Shown here: in pieces, positions 1 to 5,342 of the stretch
How positions within the stretch are numbered: position 1 is the first letter of the stretch
Layout: every line of letters starts with the position of its first letter
Assembly (NCBI GenBank): GCA_900554215.1
Contig: USGG01000072.1
Location: forward strand, 1 to 7,522
DNA: 7,522 nucleotides
Direction: 5' to 3'
From: an uncultured Megasphaera sp.
Lineage (GTDB): Bacteria > Bacillota > Negativicutes > Veillonellales > Megasphaeraceae
Notes under the pieces: generated by a model
What the model saw: only the letters and a program-made list of their open reading frames with translations
What the model was told of the DNA's origin: nothing
The model's database searches: none
Translations under genes and position numbers: made by a program

Positions 1-399
1 GGTTAACCCCATGGAAACGACAGCCTCGTCGTCGGTAAACATGCGCAGAAAAGACGGAATCAGGGCGAAGGTCACAGCCGTCAGCACGACGCCGTGGATG
101 ATAGACAATACCATGCCGTGCGTCGCCGCCGTATGGGCCGTATCGTGCTGCCTTGCCCCCAGGCAGATGGAAATGACCGCGTTCAGGCCGACGCCGAAGC
201 CGATGCTCACGGCGTTGACGAAGTTCTGCATGGGAAATACGAGAGATACGGCAGTCAGGGCGTCTTCGCTGATCATGGCGACAAAAAAGCTGTCAATGAT
301 ATTATATAAAGAGTTGACGATCATCGATACGACAGCCGGCAGCGACATAGACGCGATGAGCGGCAATATCGGTTTCTCTTTCATAAAGGTTTCGTTCAC
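1..399 (-). CDS. MATE family multidrug efflux transporter, N-terminal part (cut by window edge)
   Basis: This is the first 133 codons of a MATE (multidrug and toxic compound extrusion) transporter, an inner-membrane cation-coupled efflux pump; the gene runs off the window at position 1. Visible family features are a short cytoplasmic N-terminus (KEKPILPLIASMSLPAVV), the first helix ending in SLYNIIDSFFVA (residues 30-41) with the conserved Asp36, then ALTAVSLVFP (47-56) and GFGVGLNAVISICLGA (67-82). Families of this type are usually about 440-460 residues, close to MepA-like pumps. I chose GTG at 399 because a consensus AGGAGGT lies 6 bases upstream (406-412); the in-frame ATG at 384 has no such site. 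The gene is preceded immediately by an intrinsic terminator, so expression probably depends on read-through. The substrate cannot be told. Confidence 0.88.
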   Translation of the reverse strand, partial: MNETFMKEKPILPLIASMSLPAVVSMIVNSLYNIIDSFFVAMISEDALTAVSLVFPMQNFVNAVSIGFGVGLNAVISICLGARQHDTAHTAATHGMVLSIIHGVVLTAVTFALIPSFLRMFTDDEAVVSMGLT

Positions 400-405
400 G
401 CAATT

Positions 406-412
406 ACCTCCT
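406..412 (-). promoter_or_regulatory. Ribosome binding site fixing the GTG start of the MATE gene
   Basis: AGGAGGT on the minus strand, 6 bases before GTG at 399. It begins only 6 bases after the U-tract of the terminator at 419-457, so no promoter fits between the terminator and this site. Confidence 0.85.
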
Positions 413-418
413 ACACAC

Positions 419-457
419 AAAAAAGCCGCACGACTGCATGACGACAATCGTGTGGCT
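419..457 (-). terminator. Intrinsic terminator, probably an attenuator in the MATE leader
   Basis: On the minus strand, AGCCACACGA (457-448) pairs with TCGTGCGGCT (433-424), a 10-bp stem with one G-U pair and a 14-base loop, followed by a run of U at 423-419. It would end transcripts of the SLC13-like gene at 515-1684. It also sits directly before the MATE ribosome binding site, so any transcript that expresses the MATE gene must read through it. There is no U-tract on the plus strand. Confidence 0.8.
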
Positions 458-476
458 AAAAGATGACAAGGTCCGG

Positions 477-497
477 AAAAGTCCACAGATGACTTTT
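477..497 (-). promoter_or_regulatory. Leader hairpin and candidate antiterminator segment upstream of the MATE gene
   Basis: AAAAGTC (497-491) can pair with GACTTTT (483-477) around a 7-base loop. The bases TCTGTGGACT within this element can instead pair with the 5' arm of the downstream terminator, AGCCACACGA (457-448): five contiguous pairs TGTGG/CCACA, flanked by two more on each side across single-base bulges. The two foldings exclude each other, and the second would dissolve the terminator. No ligand or known riboswitch class is recognised. Confidence 0.4.
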
Positions 498-514
498 AGT
501 AAATTCGTATGTAA

Positions 515-1684
515 TTAAATAAAAACGCTTTCCATTGCCAAGACGGCAGCTAAAAACACGACATTTGCCGCCGTGAAAAAGGCCAAATACCGCAGGGGAC
601 GGCAATGGGCCGTTCCTAAGTAGGCTTTAAAAGAAATGATACTGGCCATGGAAGCGATAATCGTCCCCAAGCCGCCGACGTTGACGCCCAGCAGCAGTTC
701 CCGCGCCGCATCCGTATAGGGAGCGAGAAGAACGACGGTCGGCACGTTGCTCAAAACCTGGCTGAGCAGAAGGGACAGTATAAATTCATGGCCCTGCAGC
801 AGCTGGGCCGGACCAGCCGCCATAATCGGCAGACGGCCGATATTGCCTACGCCGATAAATAAAAAGATGAACAACAATAGCAGCTTGTAATCGACGTCGC
901 GAAATACCCGCTTGTCCGCCAAAAGCAAGGCCGGGCAGACGATAAGAAACATCATCAGCGGCGTGATCAGGCGCAGGACAGCCAAGATACACACGCTAAA
1001 CAACAGGGCAAAGACCAGTCCCTTTCGCCGCCCCATCGTCGGCGCATCGCCGTCAGGCACAGAAACGGCCGTCTTAGGAATATAATACGTAACAGCCCAC
1101 AGCAGCAGGCCGCTGAACGCCGTCAACGGCCCCGTAATGCTGAGAAATTCAGCTAAATTCATCTGATAATAGAAATAGATAAACAGGTTCTGCGGATTGC
1201 CGATAGGCGTCAATATACTGCCCATATTCGCCGCAATCGTCTGAAAGGTCAGGACAAACAGCAACCGGTCTTCCATGCCTGCCGCCGAAAGCACGGCAAT
1301 AGCCAGGGGCACAAAGATGATGAGCGACACGTCGTTCGTCACGGCCATGGAGAAAAAGAAGCAGCTGAATACGAAAAACTGCACAAGGCGGCGCGCTGAT
1401 ACGGCTCCGGAAAACAAGCGCCCGTAGGCGTAAGTCAAAACGCCGCCGCGACGAAATCCAGCAATAATCGCCATCAGGCAGAATAACGTCGCCAGCAGCG
1501 GCGCATTGATACTACCGACCAGCTGTTCCGGCGAAACGGGAACGGCAATCGTCGTCGTCAAGGCAAACAACGAGGCAATCGTCAAATCCGGATTTTGCCG
1601 CATATATAATTCTATCCGCTTCAGCGCGGCTATTCCCGGTATGGAAACCGATATGGTATTTCGTACTCGCTGCTGTACTTTCAT
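515..1684 (-). CDS. SLC13 / ArsB-NhaD-like anion or ion permease (ion transporter superfamily)
   Basis: A 389-residue polytopic membrane protein of the ion transporter superfamily (SLC13, CitMHS, ArsB and NhaD relatives), which carries dicarboxylates, citrate, arsenite or Na+/H+. Family signs are two related halves, each with a polar, Asn/Gly/Pro-rich re-entrant region: SMAVTNDVSLIIFVPLAI (112-129) with NMGSILTPIGNPQNLFIY (153-170), and SQVLSNVPTVVLLAPYT (308-324) with NVGGLGTIIASMASIIS (335-351). A hydrophilic loop near 203-221 divides the halves. ATG at 1684 is supported by GGGAGGAAG at 1694-1702, although the spacing is a little long. Residue 28 (MRQNPDLTIASL) is where many relatives seem to begin, but it lacks a clear ribosome binding site. 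The gene is monocistronic by context: own promoter upstream, terminator at 419-457 downstream. The substrate cannot be assigned. Confidence 0.85.
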   Translation of the reverse strand: MKVQQRVRNTISVSIPGIAALKRIELYMRQNPDLTIASLFALTTTIAVPVSPEQLVGSINAPLLATLFCLMAIIAGFRRGGVLTYAYGRLFSGAVSARRLVQFFVFSCFFFSMAVTNDVSLIIFVPLAIAVLSAAGMEDRLLFVLTFQTIAANMGSILTPIGNPQNLFIYFYYQMNLAEFLSITGPLTAFSGLLLWAVTYYIPKTAVSVPDGDAPTMGRRKGLVFALLFSVCILAVLRLITPLMMFLIVCPALLLADKRVFRDVDYKLLLLFIFLFIGVGNIGRLPIMAAGPAQLLQGHEFILSLLLSQVLSNVPTVVLLAPYTDAARELLLGVNVGGLGTIIASMASIISFKAYLGTAHCRPLRYLAFFTAANVVFLAAVLAMESVFI

Positions 1685-1728
1685 ACGGCTTGTCTTCCTC
1701 CCTGCAATGTCTTCTCATAAGCTACTGT

Positions 1729-1758
1729 ATTATAGCATGCCGCGCGGCAGAATGCCAC
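1729..1758 (-). promoter_or_regulatory. Promoter of the SLC13-like gene, with a palindrome in the spacer
   Basis: A perfect extended -10, TGCTATAAT (TATAAT at 1734-1729), lies 18 bases after a fair -35, GTGGCA (1758-1753). Transcription would start near 1722, giving a leader of about 40 bases. The spacer contains the perfect 12-bp palindrome TGCCGCGCGGCA (1738-1749), very GC-rich within AT-rich surroundings and well placed to bind a repressor or a MerR-like activator. Confidence 0.7.
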
Positions 1759-1779
1759 TAGTTTCATGCATTTTTCCAC

Positions 1780-1808
1780 AAAAAAAAGACCCCGCTAAGG
1801 GTCTTTTT
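1780..1808 (-). terminator. Intrinsic terminator after tRNA-Ala
   Basis: AAAAAGACCC and GGGTCTTTTT (1808-1799 with 1792-1783) form a perfect 10-bp stem around a 6-base loop, with a run of eight U on the minus strand. It begins 3 bases beyond the tRNA CCA end. The A/T flanks are symmetrical, so it could also act on the plus strand. Confidence 0.9.
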
Positions 1809-1810
1809 CA

Positions 1811-1886
1811 TGGTGGAGATGAAGGGGCTTGAACCCTCGACCTCACGGATGCGAACCGTACGCTCTCCCAGCTGAGCTACATCCCC
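1811..1886 (-). tRNA. tRNA-Ala, anticodon CGC
   Basis: A complete 76-base tRNA with an encoded CCA end (1813-1811). The acceptor stem GGGGATG/CATCTCC pairs fully and includes the G3:U70 wobble that marks alanine tRNAs. The D arm is GCTC-AGCTGGGA-GAGC. The anticodon stem-loop is TACGG-TTCGCAT-CCGTG with anticodon CGC at 1853-1851, reading GCG codons. The variable loop is AGGTC and the T arm is GAGGG-TTCAAGC-CCCTT. The gene is a single unit with its own promoter upstream and terminator downstream. I see no duplicated 3' end nearby that would suggest an integrated element. Confidence 0.97.
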
Positions 1887-1899
1887 ATGACATGTATTT

Positions 1900-1927
1900 A
1901 TTATACAAGATTCATGGAGTTTTACAA
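1900..1927 (-). promoter_or_regulatory. Promoter of tRNA-Ala
   Basis: TATAAT (1905-1900) is preceded, with a 16-base spacer, by TTGTAA (1927-1922), which matches the -35 consensus at 4 of 6 positions. The predicted start near 1893 leaves a short 5' leader before the mature tRNA end at 1886. Confidence 0.75.
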
Positions 1928-1999
1928 GTCCTATTTTAAATTTTTCCTGCAATTTCCTTAGCAAAAACACAATTCCACAGGCGCACATTAGGAGAAAAA

Positions 2000-2059
2000 A
2001 TGAAAACGATACTATTACATATGCTATTTTCTATTATTTTCTGCAAATACAGAAAATAA
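2000..2059 (+). CDS. Possible small hydrophobic peptide (19 residues)
   Basis: ATG at 2000 follows AGGAG (1990-1994) at a good spacing of 5 bases. The product would be MKTILLHMLFSIIFCKYRK: a hydrophobic stretch (residues 4-15) followed by a basic tail, the shape of very small membrane peptides, including some type I toxins. It would be the only plus-strand gene in the window. The 11-bp inverted repeat 2033-2060 covers its last codons and stop. I found no strong plus-strand promoter, and a frame this short with a ribosome binding site can occur by chance. No family is recognised. Confidence 0.25.
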   Translation: MKTILLHMLFSIIFCKYRK

Positions 2060-2091
2060 TTTGAAATCGTCGTTTTGCTGTGTTTTTTTCG

Positions 2092-2121
2092 GTGAAAAGC
2101 GAAAAAATAAACAAAGATAAT
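2092..2121 (+). promoter_or_regulatory. Candidate plus-strand promoter for an intergenic RNA
   Basis: GTGAAA (2092-2097) and GATAAT (2116-2121) with an 18-base spacer match the -35 at 4 of 6 and the -10 at 5 of 6 positions. The start would be near 2128, just before the GC-rich structured block. In AT-rich DNA such matches are common, so this is weak alone. Confidence 0.3.
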
Positions 2122-2127
2122 TGGTTG

Positions 2128-2238
2128 AACGGCACAACGGCTCTAACCGGGCCGCGCAAGGTTTCAGGCTAGTAGTTCTGCCCTATCAAAAAACACCGCA
2201 TCGCACAGGGCAACTGCAGGATGCGGTGTTTTCAGTTT
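2128..2238 (+). ncRNA. Candidate structured small RNA
   Basis: A GC-rich block stands out from AT-rich flanks and has consistent plus-strand structure. CGGCTC/GGGCCG (2138-2143 with 2149-2154) forms a 6-bp stem with loop TAACC. TGCCCT (2179-2184) is exactly complementary to AGGGCA (2207-2212) in the loop of the following hairpin, giving a possible pseudoknot. The 13-bp hairpin at 2190-2202/2220-2232 with a T-rich tail could end the RNA at about 2238. A candidate promoter precedes it. It matches no RNA family that I recognise (I compared it mentally with 6S, SRP and T-box RNAs). The hairpin is certainly also the terminator of the permease on the other strand, so the plus-strand role is inference. 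Confidence 0.3.
2188..2232 (-). terminator. Intrinsic terminator of the APC permease gene
   Basis: AAAACACCGCATC (2232-2220 read on the minus strand) pairs perfectly with GATGCGGTGTTTT (2202-2190): a 13-bp stem with a 17-base loop, ending in six U (2193-2188). It lies about 40 bases after the permease stop. The plus-strand side is followed by TTTTCAGTTTTA, so it may work in both directions. Confidence 0.9.
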
Positions 2239-2271
2239 TACAGATATATCGCTTAAAGCTTCTTCCAATCT

Positions 2272-3648
2272 CTATTTGTTTAACGTACTGTGTCTGTAAC
2301 CGTAGGTCAAGTAAATGGCCAACCCCAAAACCGACCAGATGGCAAACAGCACGAGCGTATGCCACGACAGCTGGGAAAAGACAAAGGCGCAGAATATAAA
2401 CCCTAAGGGAGCGATGACGTGTACTGCCGGGCAGCGGAATCCTCTCGGCTTATCCGGGTATTTGCGGCGCAGAACGAGAATGCCGACGCACGAGCACAGG
2501 AAGGCGAAAATCGTACCGGCGCTGCACGTTTCGGCGACGATGTGAATCGGCGTGAAACCGGCGATGCAGGCAACGAGAATGCCGACGACAATCTGAATAA
2601 TATACGGCGTGTGGAATTTCGGATGGACCTTATACAAGCTCATGGGCATCAGTCCGTCGCGGCTCATGGAATAGAGAGCCCGGCTCTGCGCATAGAGCAT
2701 GCACAGTACAACTGTCGATAAACCGCAGAATGCGCCGGTGCCGACGACAGCCGAGCCTAAATGCAGGCCGATGTATTCCAATACAAACGATGCCGGAGCA
2801 GCCGTATCAAGAAGGGGATACGGCACGACGCCGGTCATAGCGGCGCATACGGCGATGTACAAAATCGTACAGATAGCCAAGGCGGCGATGATGCCGATAG
2901 GCATATCCCGTTTCGGATTTTTCGTTTCTTCCGCCGCTGTGGACAAGGCATCGAAACCAAGGTAAGCAAAGAACAGCACAGCCGTACCGGCGGCGACGCC
3001 GTGAATGCCGTACGGCAGGAAGGGCTGCCAATTCGCCGGTTCAATATGGGGAGCTGCTAAAAACAGGAATACGAAAATCGTGCCGATTTTGATGTACACG
3101 AGAATCCGGTTTACACGGGTACTTTCCTTTACGCCGATGACCAGCAGCGCCGTCGTGACGAGGACGATAAAGGCTGCCGGCAGATTGATGAGTCCGCCTT
3201 CAGCCGGCACGGCCGTAAGCGCTTTAGGCAAATCGATGCCGCACGAATGAAGGATGCCGACAAAATATGCCGACCAGCCGCCGGCAACGGCGCTAGCTCC
3301 GACGGAATATTCCAAAATCAGGCTCCATCCTACCCACCAGCCGAATACTTCGCCCAGCGACGCATAGGCATAGGTATACGAGCTCCCTGACACAGGAAGG
3401 AACGAGGCCAACTCCGAATACGCCAGGCAAACGAAGGTACAGGTAACGGCTGCCAGCACGAAGGACAGCATCAGGCCGGGTCCGGCATATTTAGCAGCTC
3501 CAATGCCGGTCAGGACGAAAATTCCCGTCCCGATGATAATTCCCAGACCCATAAGGGTAATGTCAAATGCTCCCAAGGCTTTCGTCAATTTTTTTTCTTC
3601 CGTAGTCTCCATCAAATCTTCGAAGGACTTACGGCGCAAAATGTTCAT
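2272..3648 (-). CDS. APC-superfamily amino acid permease (YfnA / cationic amino acid transporter type)
   Basis: A 458-residue inner-membrane amino-acid transporter with about 12 helices. The N-terminus MNILRRKSFEDLMETTEE leads into LGAFDITLMGLGIIIGTGIFVLTG; the GTGIF segment (40-44) is the unwound part of helix 1 that binds the substrate backbone. AYSELASFLPVSGSSYTYAY (76-95) and the helix 6 region FFAYLGFDALSTAAEE (226-241) followed by TKNPKRDMP are typical of the YfnA/CAT branch. Length matches that branch (about 460), and the N-terminus aligns with it from the first Met, supporting ATG at 3648; AAAGGGG lies 8 bases upstream. The likely substrates are cationic or neutral amino acids, but the exact one cannot be read. 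The gene follows brnQ, apparently with its own promoter (3745-3773) and a hairpin in its leader. A strong terminator follows. Confidence 0.92.
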   Translation of the reverse strand: MNILRRKSFEDLMETTEEKKLTKALGAFDITLMGLGIIIGTGIFVLTGIGAAKYAGPGLMLSFVLAAVTCTFVCLAYSELASFLPVSGSSYTYAYASLGEVFGWWVGWSLILEYSVGASAVAGGWSAYFVGILHSCGIDLPKALTAVPAEGGLINLPAAFIVLVTTALLVIGVKESTRVNRILVYIKIGTIFVFLFLAAPHIEPANWQPFLPYGIHGVAAGTAVLFFAYLGFDALSTAAEETKNPKRDMPIGIIAALAICTILYIAVCAAMTGVVPYPLLDTAAPASFVLEYIGLHLGSAVVGTGAFCGLSTVVLCMLYAQSRALYSMSRDGLMPMSLYKVHPKFHTPYIIQIVVGILVACIAGFTPIHIVAETCSAGTIFAFLCSCVGILVLRRKYPDKPRGFRCPAVHVIAPLGFIFCAFVFSQLSWHTLVLFAIWSVLGLAIYLTYGYRHSTLNK

Positions 3649-3685
3649 GCTTTTTTCCCCTTTACACTATAAATTCAGCGTAATG

Positions 3686-3731
3686 AACAAAACAGCTCCT
3701 AAGAATTAGGATTCCTAAGAGCTGTTTTGTT
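3686..3731 (-). terminator. Large leader hairpin: brnQ terminator and/or permease attenuator
   Basis: Two 21-base arms (3686-3706 and 3711-3731) are complementary except at two positions and enclose the 4-base loop TAGG. On the minus strand the GC part AGGAGCT is followed by GTTTTGTT, which can serve as an imperfect U-tract. It lies 53 bases after the brnQ stop and can end that transcript. A good promoter sits between the brnQ stop and this hairpin, so a permease transcript starting there would carry the hairpin within its first ten bases. Confidence 0.75.
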
Positions 3732-3744
3732 ATGCTTGCTTAAA

Positions 3745-3773
3745 AGTATATCATGTCACTTGGCAGTTGACAA
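3745..3773 (-). promoter_or_regulatory. Promoter of the APC permease gene
   Basis: TTGTCA (3773-3768, 5 of 6 to consensus), a 17-base spacer, and TATACT (3750-3745, 5 of 6) with an extended TGA just before it. This is among the best promoter matches in the window. The start would be near 3738, giving a leader of about 90 bases to ATG at 3648 that includes the hairpin 3686-3731. Confidence 0.7.
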
Positions 3774-3783
3774 CAAAATTTTC

Positions 3784-5112
3784 TTAACTTGCTTTAGATT
3801 TTACTGCGCCCTTCCAAATCAGGCCGATGATAAACCCGGCGATGGCAAAGGAAATCCAGCCCATGCCGATGGAATGGAGCGGAACCATCGTATTGAAGAA
3901 CGTATCGATGCCGCCGAGGGAAATACCGGCAGTCTGCGTACCGGCGATGAGGGACGGAATAATCGTCAGGCCCATCGTCCAGGCGTATACGCACTGACGG
4001 CCGCCGAAGGACTTATGCAGGAATGTCAGGAATACAATCGCGACAACCTGCGGGTAGATGAACATCAAAACGGGAATAGCTGCAACGATAATGGTCTTCA
4101 AACCGAACATAGCGACGCCGAAGGACCAAACGGAGAAAATCGTTACCCAGCCTTTATAGCTGATCTTCGGAACCAAGCGGTTGAAGTATCTCGCGCAGGA
4201 CGAAATCAGACCGATAGCCGTGGACAAGCAGGCCAGCAATACGATGATAGCCAGGATGATAGCCCCTACGTCGCCGAAGAGGATCATAGCGCTCTTGGAA
4301 AGTACCGGCGCGCCCGTATCCTGAATACCGAATGCCATAACGCTGTCAGCGCCGATCTTGGAAATAAAGATGTAGACGAAAGCCAAGCAGCCGACGGCGA
4401 TGAGGCCGGCCTTAAATACTTCCTTCGTCACTTCTTCCGGCGTAGCCGCGCCGTCTTCTACGACGAATTCTACGACCAGGATAGCGAAGATAAGCGATGC
4501 GATGGCGTCCATCGTGCCATAGCCGTCGATGAAGCCCTGTACGGTCGCCAGCATAGGCGTCGCGTATTTTTCCGTCGGTTCAAGGGGCGTGCCGAGGGGC
4601 GTAATGAACGACTTGACGATAAGAACTAAAATGACGAACAGCAAGGTCGGCGTCAGAATCTTGCCGATACGGTCGACGAGCTTGCTCGGCGATACGGACA
4701 GCCACCACGAAACGACGAAGAAAACGACCAGGAATATGGTCATGATCATGTCGCTGCCGCCGTCAGCCAAGAACGGCCGAACGGCGATTTCATAGGAAAC
4801 GCTGCCTGTTCTCGGCGTAGCAAAGCAAGGCCCGATCGTAAGCGATGAAATGACTGCGAAGAACAATCCGAACTTCGGATGTACGCGGCCTGCCAGCTCT
4901 TCCAAGTCCTTACAGCCCGAATAGCCGATAGCCAATACGCCCAGCAGCGGAAGGCTAACGCCTGTCAGAACGAAGCCCAAGACGGCCCACCAGACGTTCA
5001 CGCCTGCGTTCTGCCCCATAGATGCCGGGAATATCAAGTTGCCGGCGCCGAAGAACAAGGCGAACAGCATTAACCCGATAGCTACGGTTCTGTTTTGTTT
5101 CTTTTCTCCCAT
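3784..5112 (-). CDS. brnQ: Branched-chain amino acid:cation symporter, BrnQ (LIVCS) family
   Basis: A 442-residue inner-membrane symporter for leucine, isoleucine and valine, driven by Na+ or H+. Diagnostic segments are GLMLFALFFGAGNLIFP (13-29) with SMGQNAG just after, LTIGPCFATPRTG (91-103), and SPSKLVDRIGKILTPTLL (141-158). Length is usual for the family (about 430-450), with roughly 12 hydrophobic helices and a short basic C-terminus (GAVKSKAS). I place the start at ATG 5112 because AGGAGG (5120-5125) lies 7 bases upstream and the protein then begins MGEKKQNRT, as in relatives. An in-frame ATG at 5184 would add 24 residues unlike the family and has no ribosome binding site. The gene follows the cobalamin operon but is separated by a terminator and has its own promoter. 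Regulation by branched-chain amino acids is plausible but unproven. Confidence 0.93.
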   Translation of the reverse strand: MGEKKQNRTVAIGLMLFALFFGAGNLIFPASMGQNAGVNVWWAVLGFVLTGVSLPLLGVLAIGYSGCKDLEELAGRVHPKFGLFFAVISSLTIGPCFATPRTGSVSYEIAVRPFLADGGSDMIMTIFLVVFFVVSWWLSVSPSKLVDRIGKILTPTLLFVILVLIVKSFITPLGTPLEPTEKYATPMLATVQGFIDGYGTMDAIASLIFAILVVEFVVEDGAATPEEVTKEVFKAGLIAVGCLAFVYIFISKIGADSVMAFGIQDTGAPVLSKSAMILFGDVGAIILAIIVLLACLSTAIGLISSCARYFNRLVPKISYKGWVTIFSVWSFGVAMFGLKTIIVAAIPVLMFIYPQVVAIVFLTFLHKSFGGRQCVYAWTMGLTIIPSLIAGTQTAGISLGGIDTFFNTMVPLHSIGMGWISFAIAGFIIGLIWKGAVKSKAS

Positions 5113-5119
5113 ATGAATT

Positions 5120-5125
5120 CCTCCT
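5120..5125 (-). promoter_or_regulatory. Ribosome binding site fixing the brnQ start
   Basis: AGGAGG, 7 bases before ATG at 5112. It excludes the longer in-frame start at 5184. Confidence 0.9.
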
Positions 5126-5144
5126 AACCCTTTTAAATTTTTCG

Positions 5145-5180
5145 CTACATATAAATAAGGACGGGAATAAAGTGTAGCAT
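5145..5180 (-). CDS. Possible leader peptide before brnQ, rich in Leu/Ile/Val
   Basis: In the brnQ leader, out of frame with brnQ, ATG at 5180 opens an 11-codon frame MLHFIPVLIYM ending in TAG (5147-5145). Five of the 11 residues are Leu, Ile or Val, upstream of a branched-chain amino-acid transporter. The inverted repeat GCTACA/TGTAGC (5144-5149 and 5173-5178) spans the frame ends. Against it: no ribosome binding site is visible before this ATG, and no U-tract terminator follows, so classical attenuation is not shown. Confidence 0.15.
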   Translation of the reverse strand: MLHFIPVLIYM

Positions 5181-5182
5181 AC

Positions 5183-5220
5183 ATTAAATAATTTAATCTT
5201 TGCGATTACGTTATCTAATC
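5183..5220 (-). promoter_or_regulatory. Two palindromic sites just downstream of the brnQ start point
   Basis: ATTAAAT-A-ATTTAAT (5183-5197) is a perfect palindrome around one base. GATTA-N7-TAATC (5204-5220) is a second dyad, falling close to the predicted transcription start. A near copy of the second site's core (12 of 14 bases, 5206-5219) occurs at 5332-5345. They are possible operators; AT-rich composition makes chance palindromes common. Confidence 0.3.
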
Positions 5221-5229
5221 TATGATGTT

Positions 5230-5238
5230 ATTGTATCA
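5230..5238 (-). promoter_or_regulatory. Extended -10 promoter of brnQ
   Basis: TGATACAAT on the minus strand (TACAAT at 5235-5230, TGA at 5238-5236) is a good extended -10. No clear -35 occurs at 16-18 bases. A run of nine T (5254-5246) lies in the spacer region, and TTGCAA (5264-5259) stands 23 bases upstream, too far for a usual -35. The predicted start is near 5223, giving a leader of about 110 bases. Confidence 0.55.
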
Positions 5239-5342
5239 TAAAATCAAAAAAAAATCATTTGCAATCCCTACTTTTAATGTTCTTCTAATTTCATTTTAAT
5301 TTTAATTTAATAAATACGTGATTTTTGTAACTTATGTTATCG

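Larger units (their letters stand above)
1928..2187. other. AT-rich gene-poor stretch between the tRNA promoter and the permease terminator
   Basis: No conserved protein gene is recognisable on either strand here. Contents are a possible 19-codon plus-strand reading frame (2000-2059), an 11-bp perfect inverted repeat ATTATTTTCTG / CAGAAAATAAT (2033-2043 and 2050-2060, 6-base loop) over its 3' end, a weak A/T hairpin at 2084-2107, and a GC-rich structured block from about 2121 to 2185, listed separately as a possible small RNA. Confidence 0.6.

Noticed and set aside
11..466. Plus-strand frame opposite the MATE gene and its leader
   Set aside because: It is antisense to recognisable MATE motifs and runs through the attenuator hairpin; it has no protein family character.
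1764..1988. Minus-strand frame of 74 codons running through the tRNA gene
   Set aside because: It spans the tRNA-Ala promoter, gene and terminator. The peptide GDVAQLGERTVRIREVEGSSPF is the familiar false translation of a tRNA.
1811..2060. tRNA gene as an attachment site for an integrated element
   Set aside because: I see no integrase gene, no repeated tRNA 3' end and no foreign gene block in the window; terminator and promoter account for the flanks.
2121..2399. Plus-strand frame beginning with TTG across the permease terminator
   Set aside because: It has a TTG start without a binding site, crosses a strong hairpin and continues antisense to the permease C-terminus.
3727..4629. Long open frame of 300 codons on the plus strand opposite brnQ
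   Set aside because: It lies antisense to a clear family member; its product is rich in Asp, Asn, Arg and Gly without membrane or domain pattern, and there is no ribosome binding site. It is a shadow of brnQ codon bias.
5113..5184. N-terminal extension of BrnQ from ATG 5184
   Set aside because: There is no ribosome binding site at 5184, the 24 extra residues are unlike the family, and AGGAGG is ideally placed for ATG 5112.
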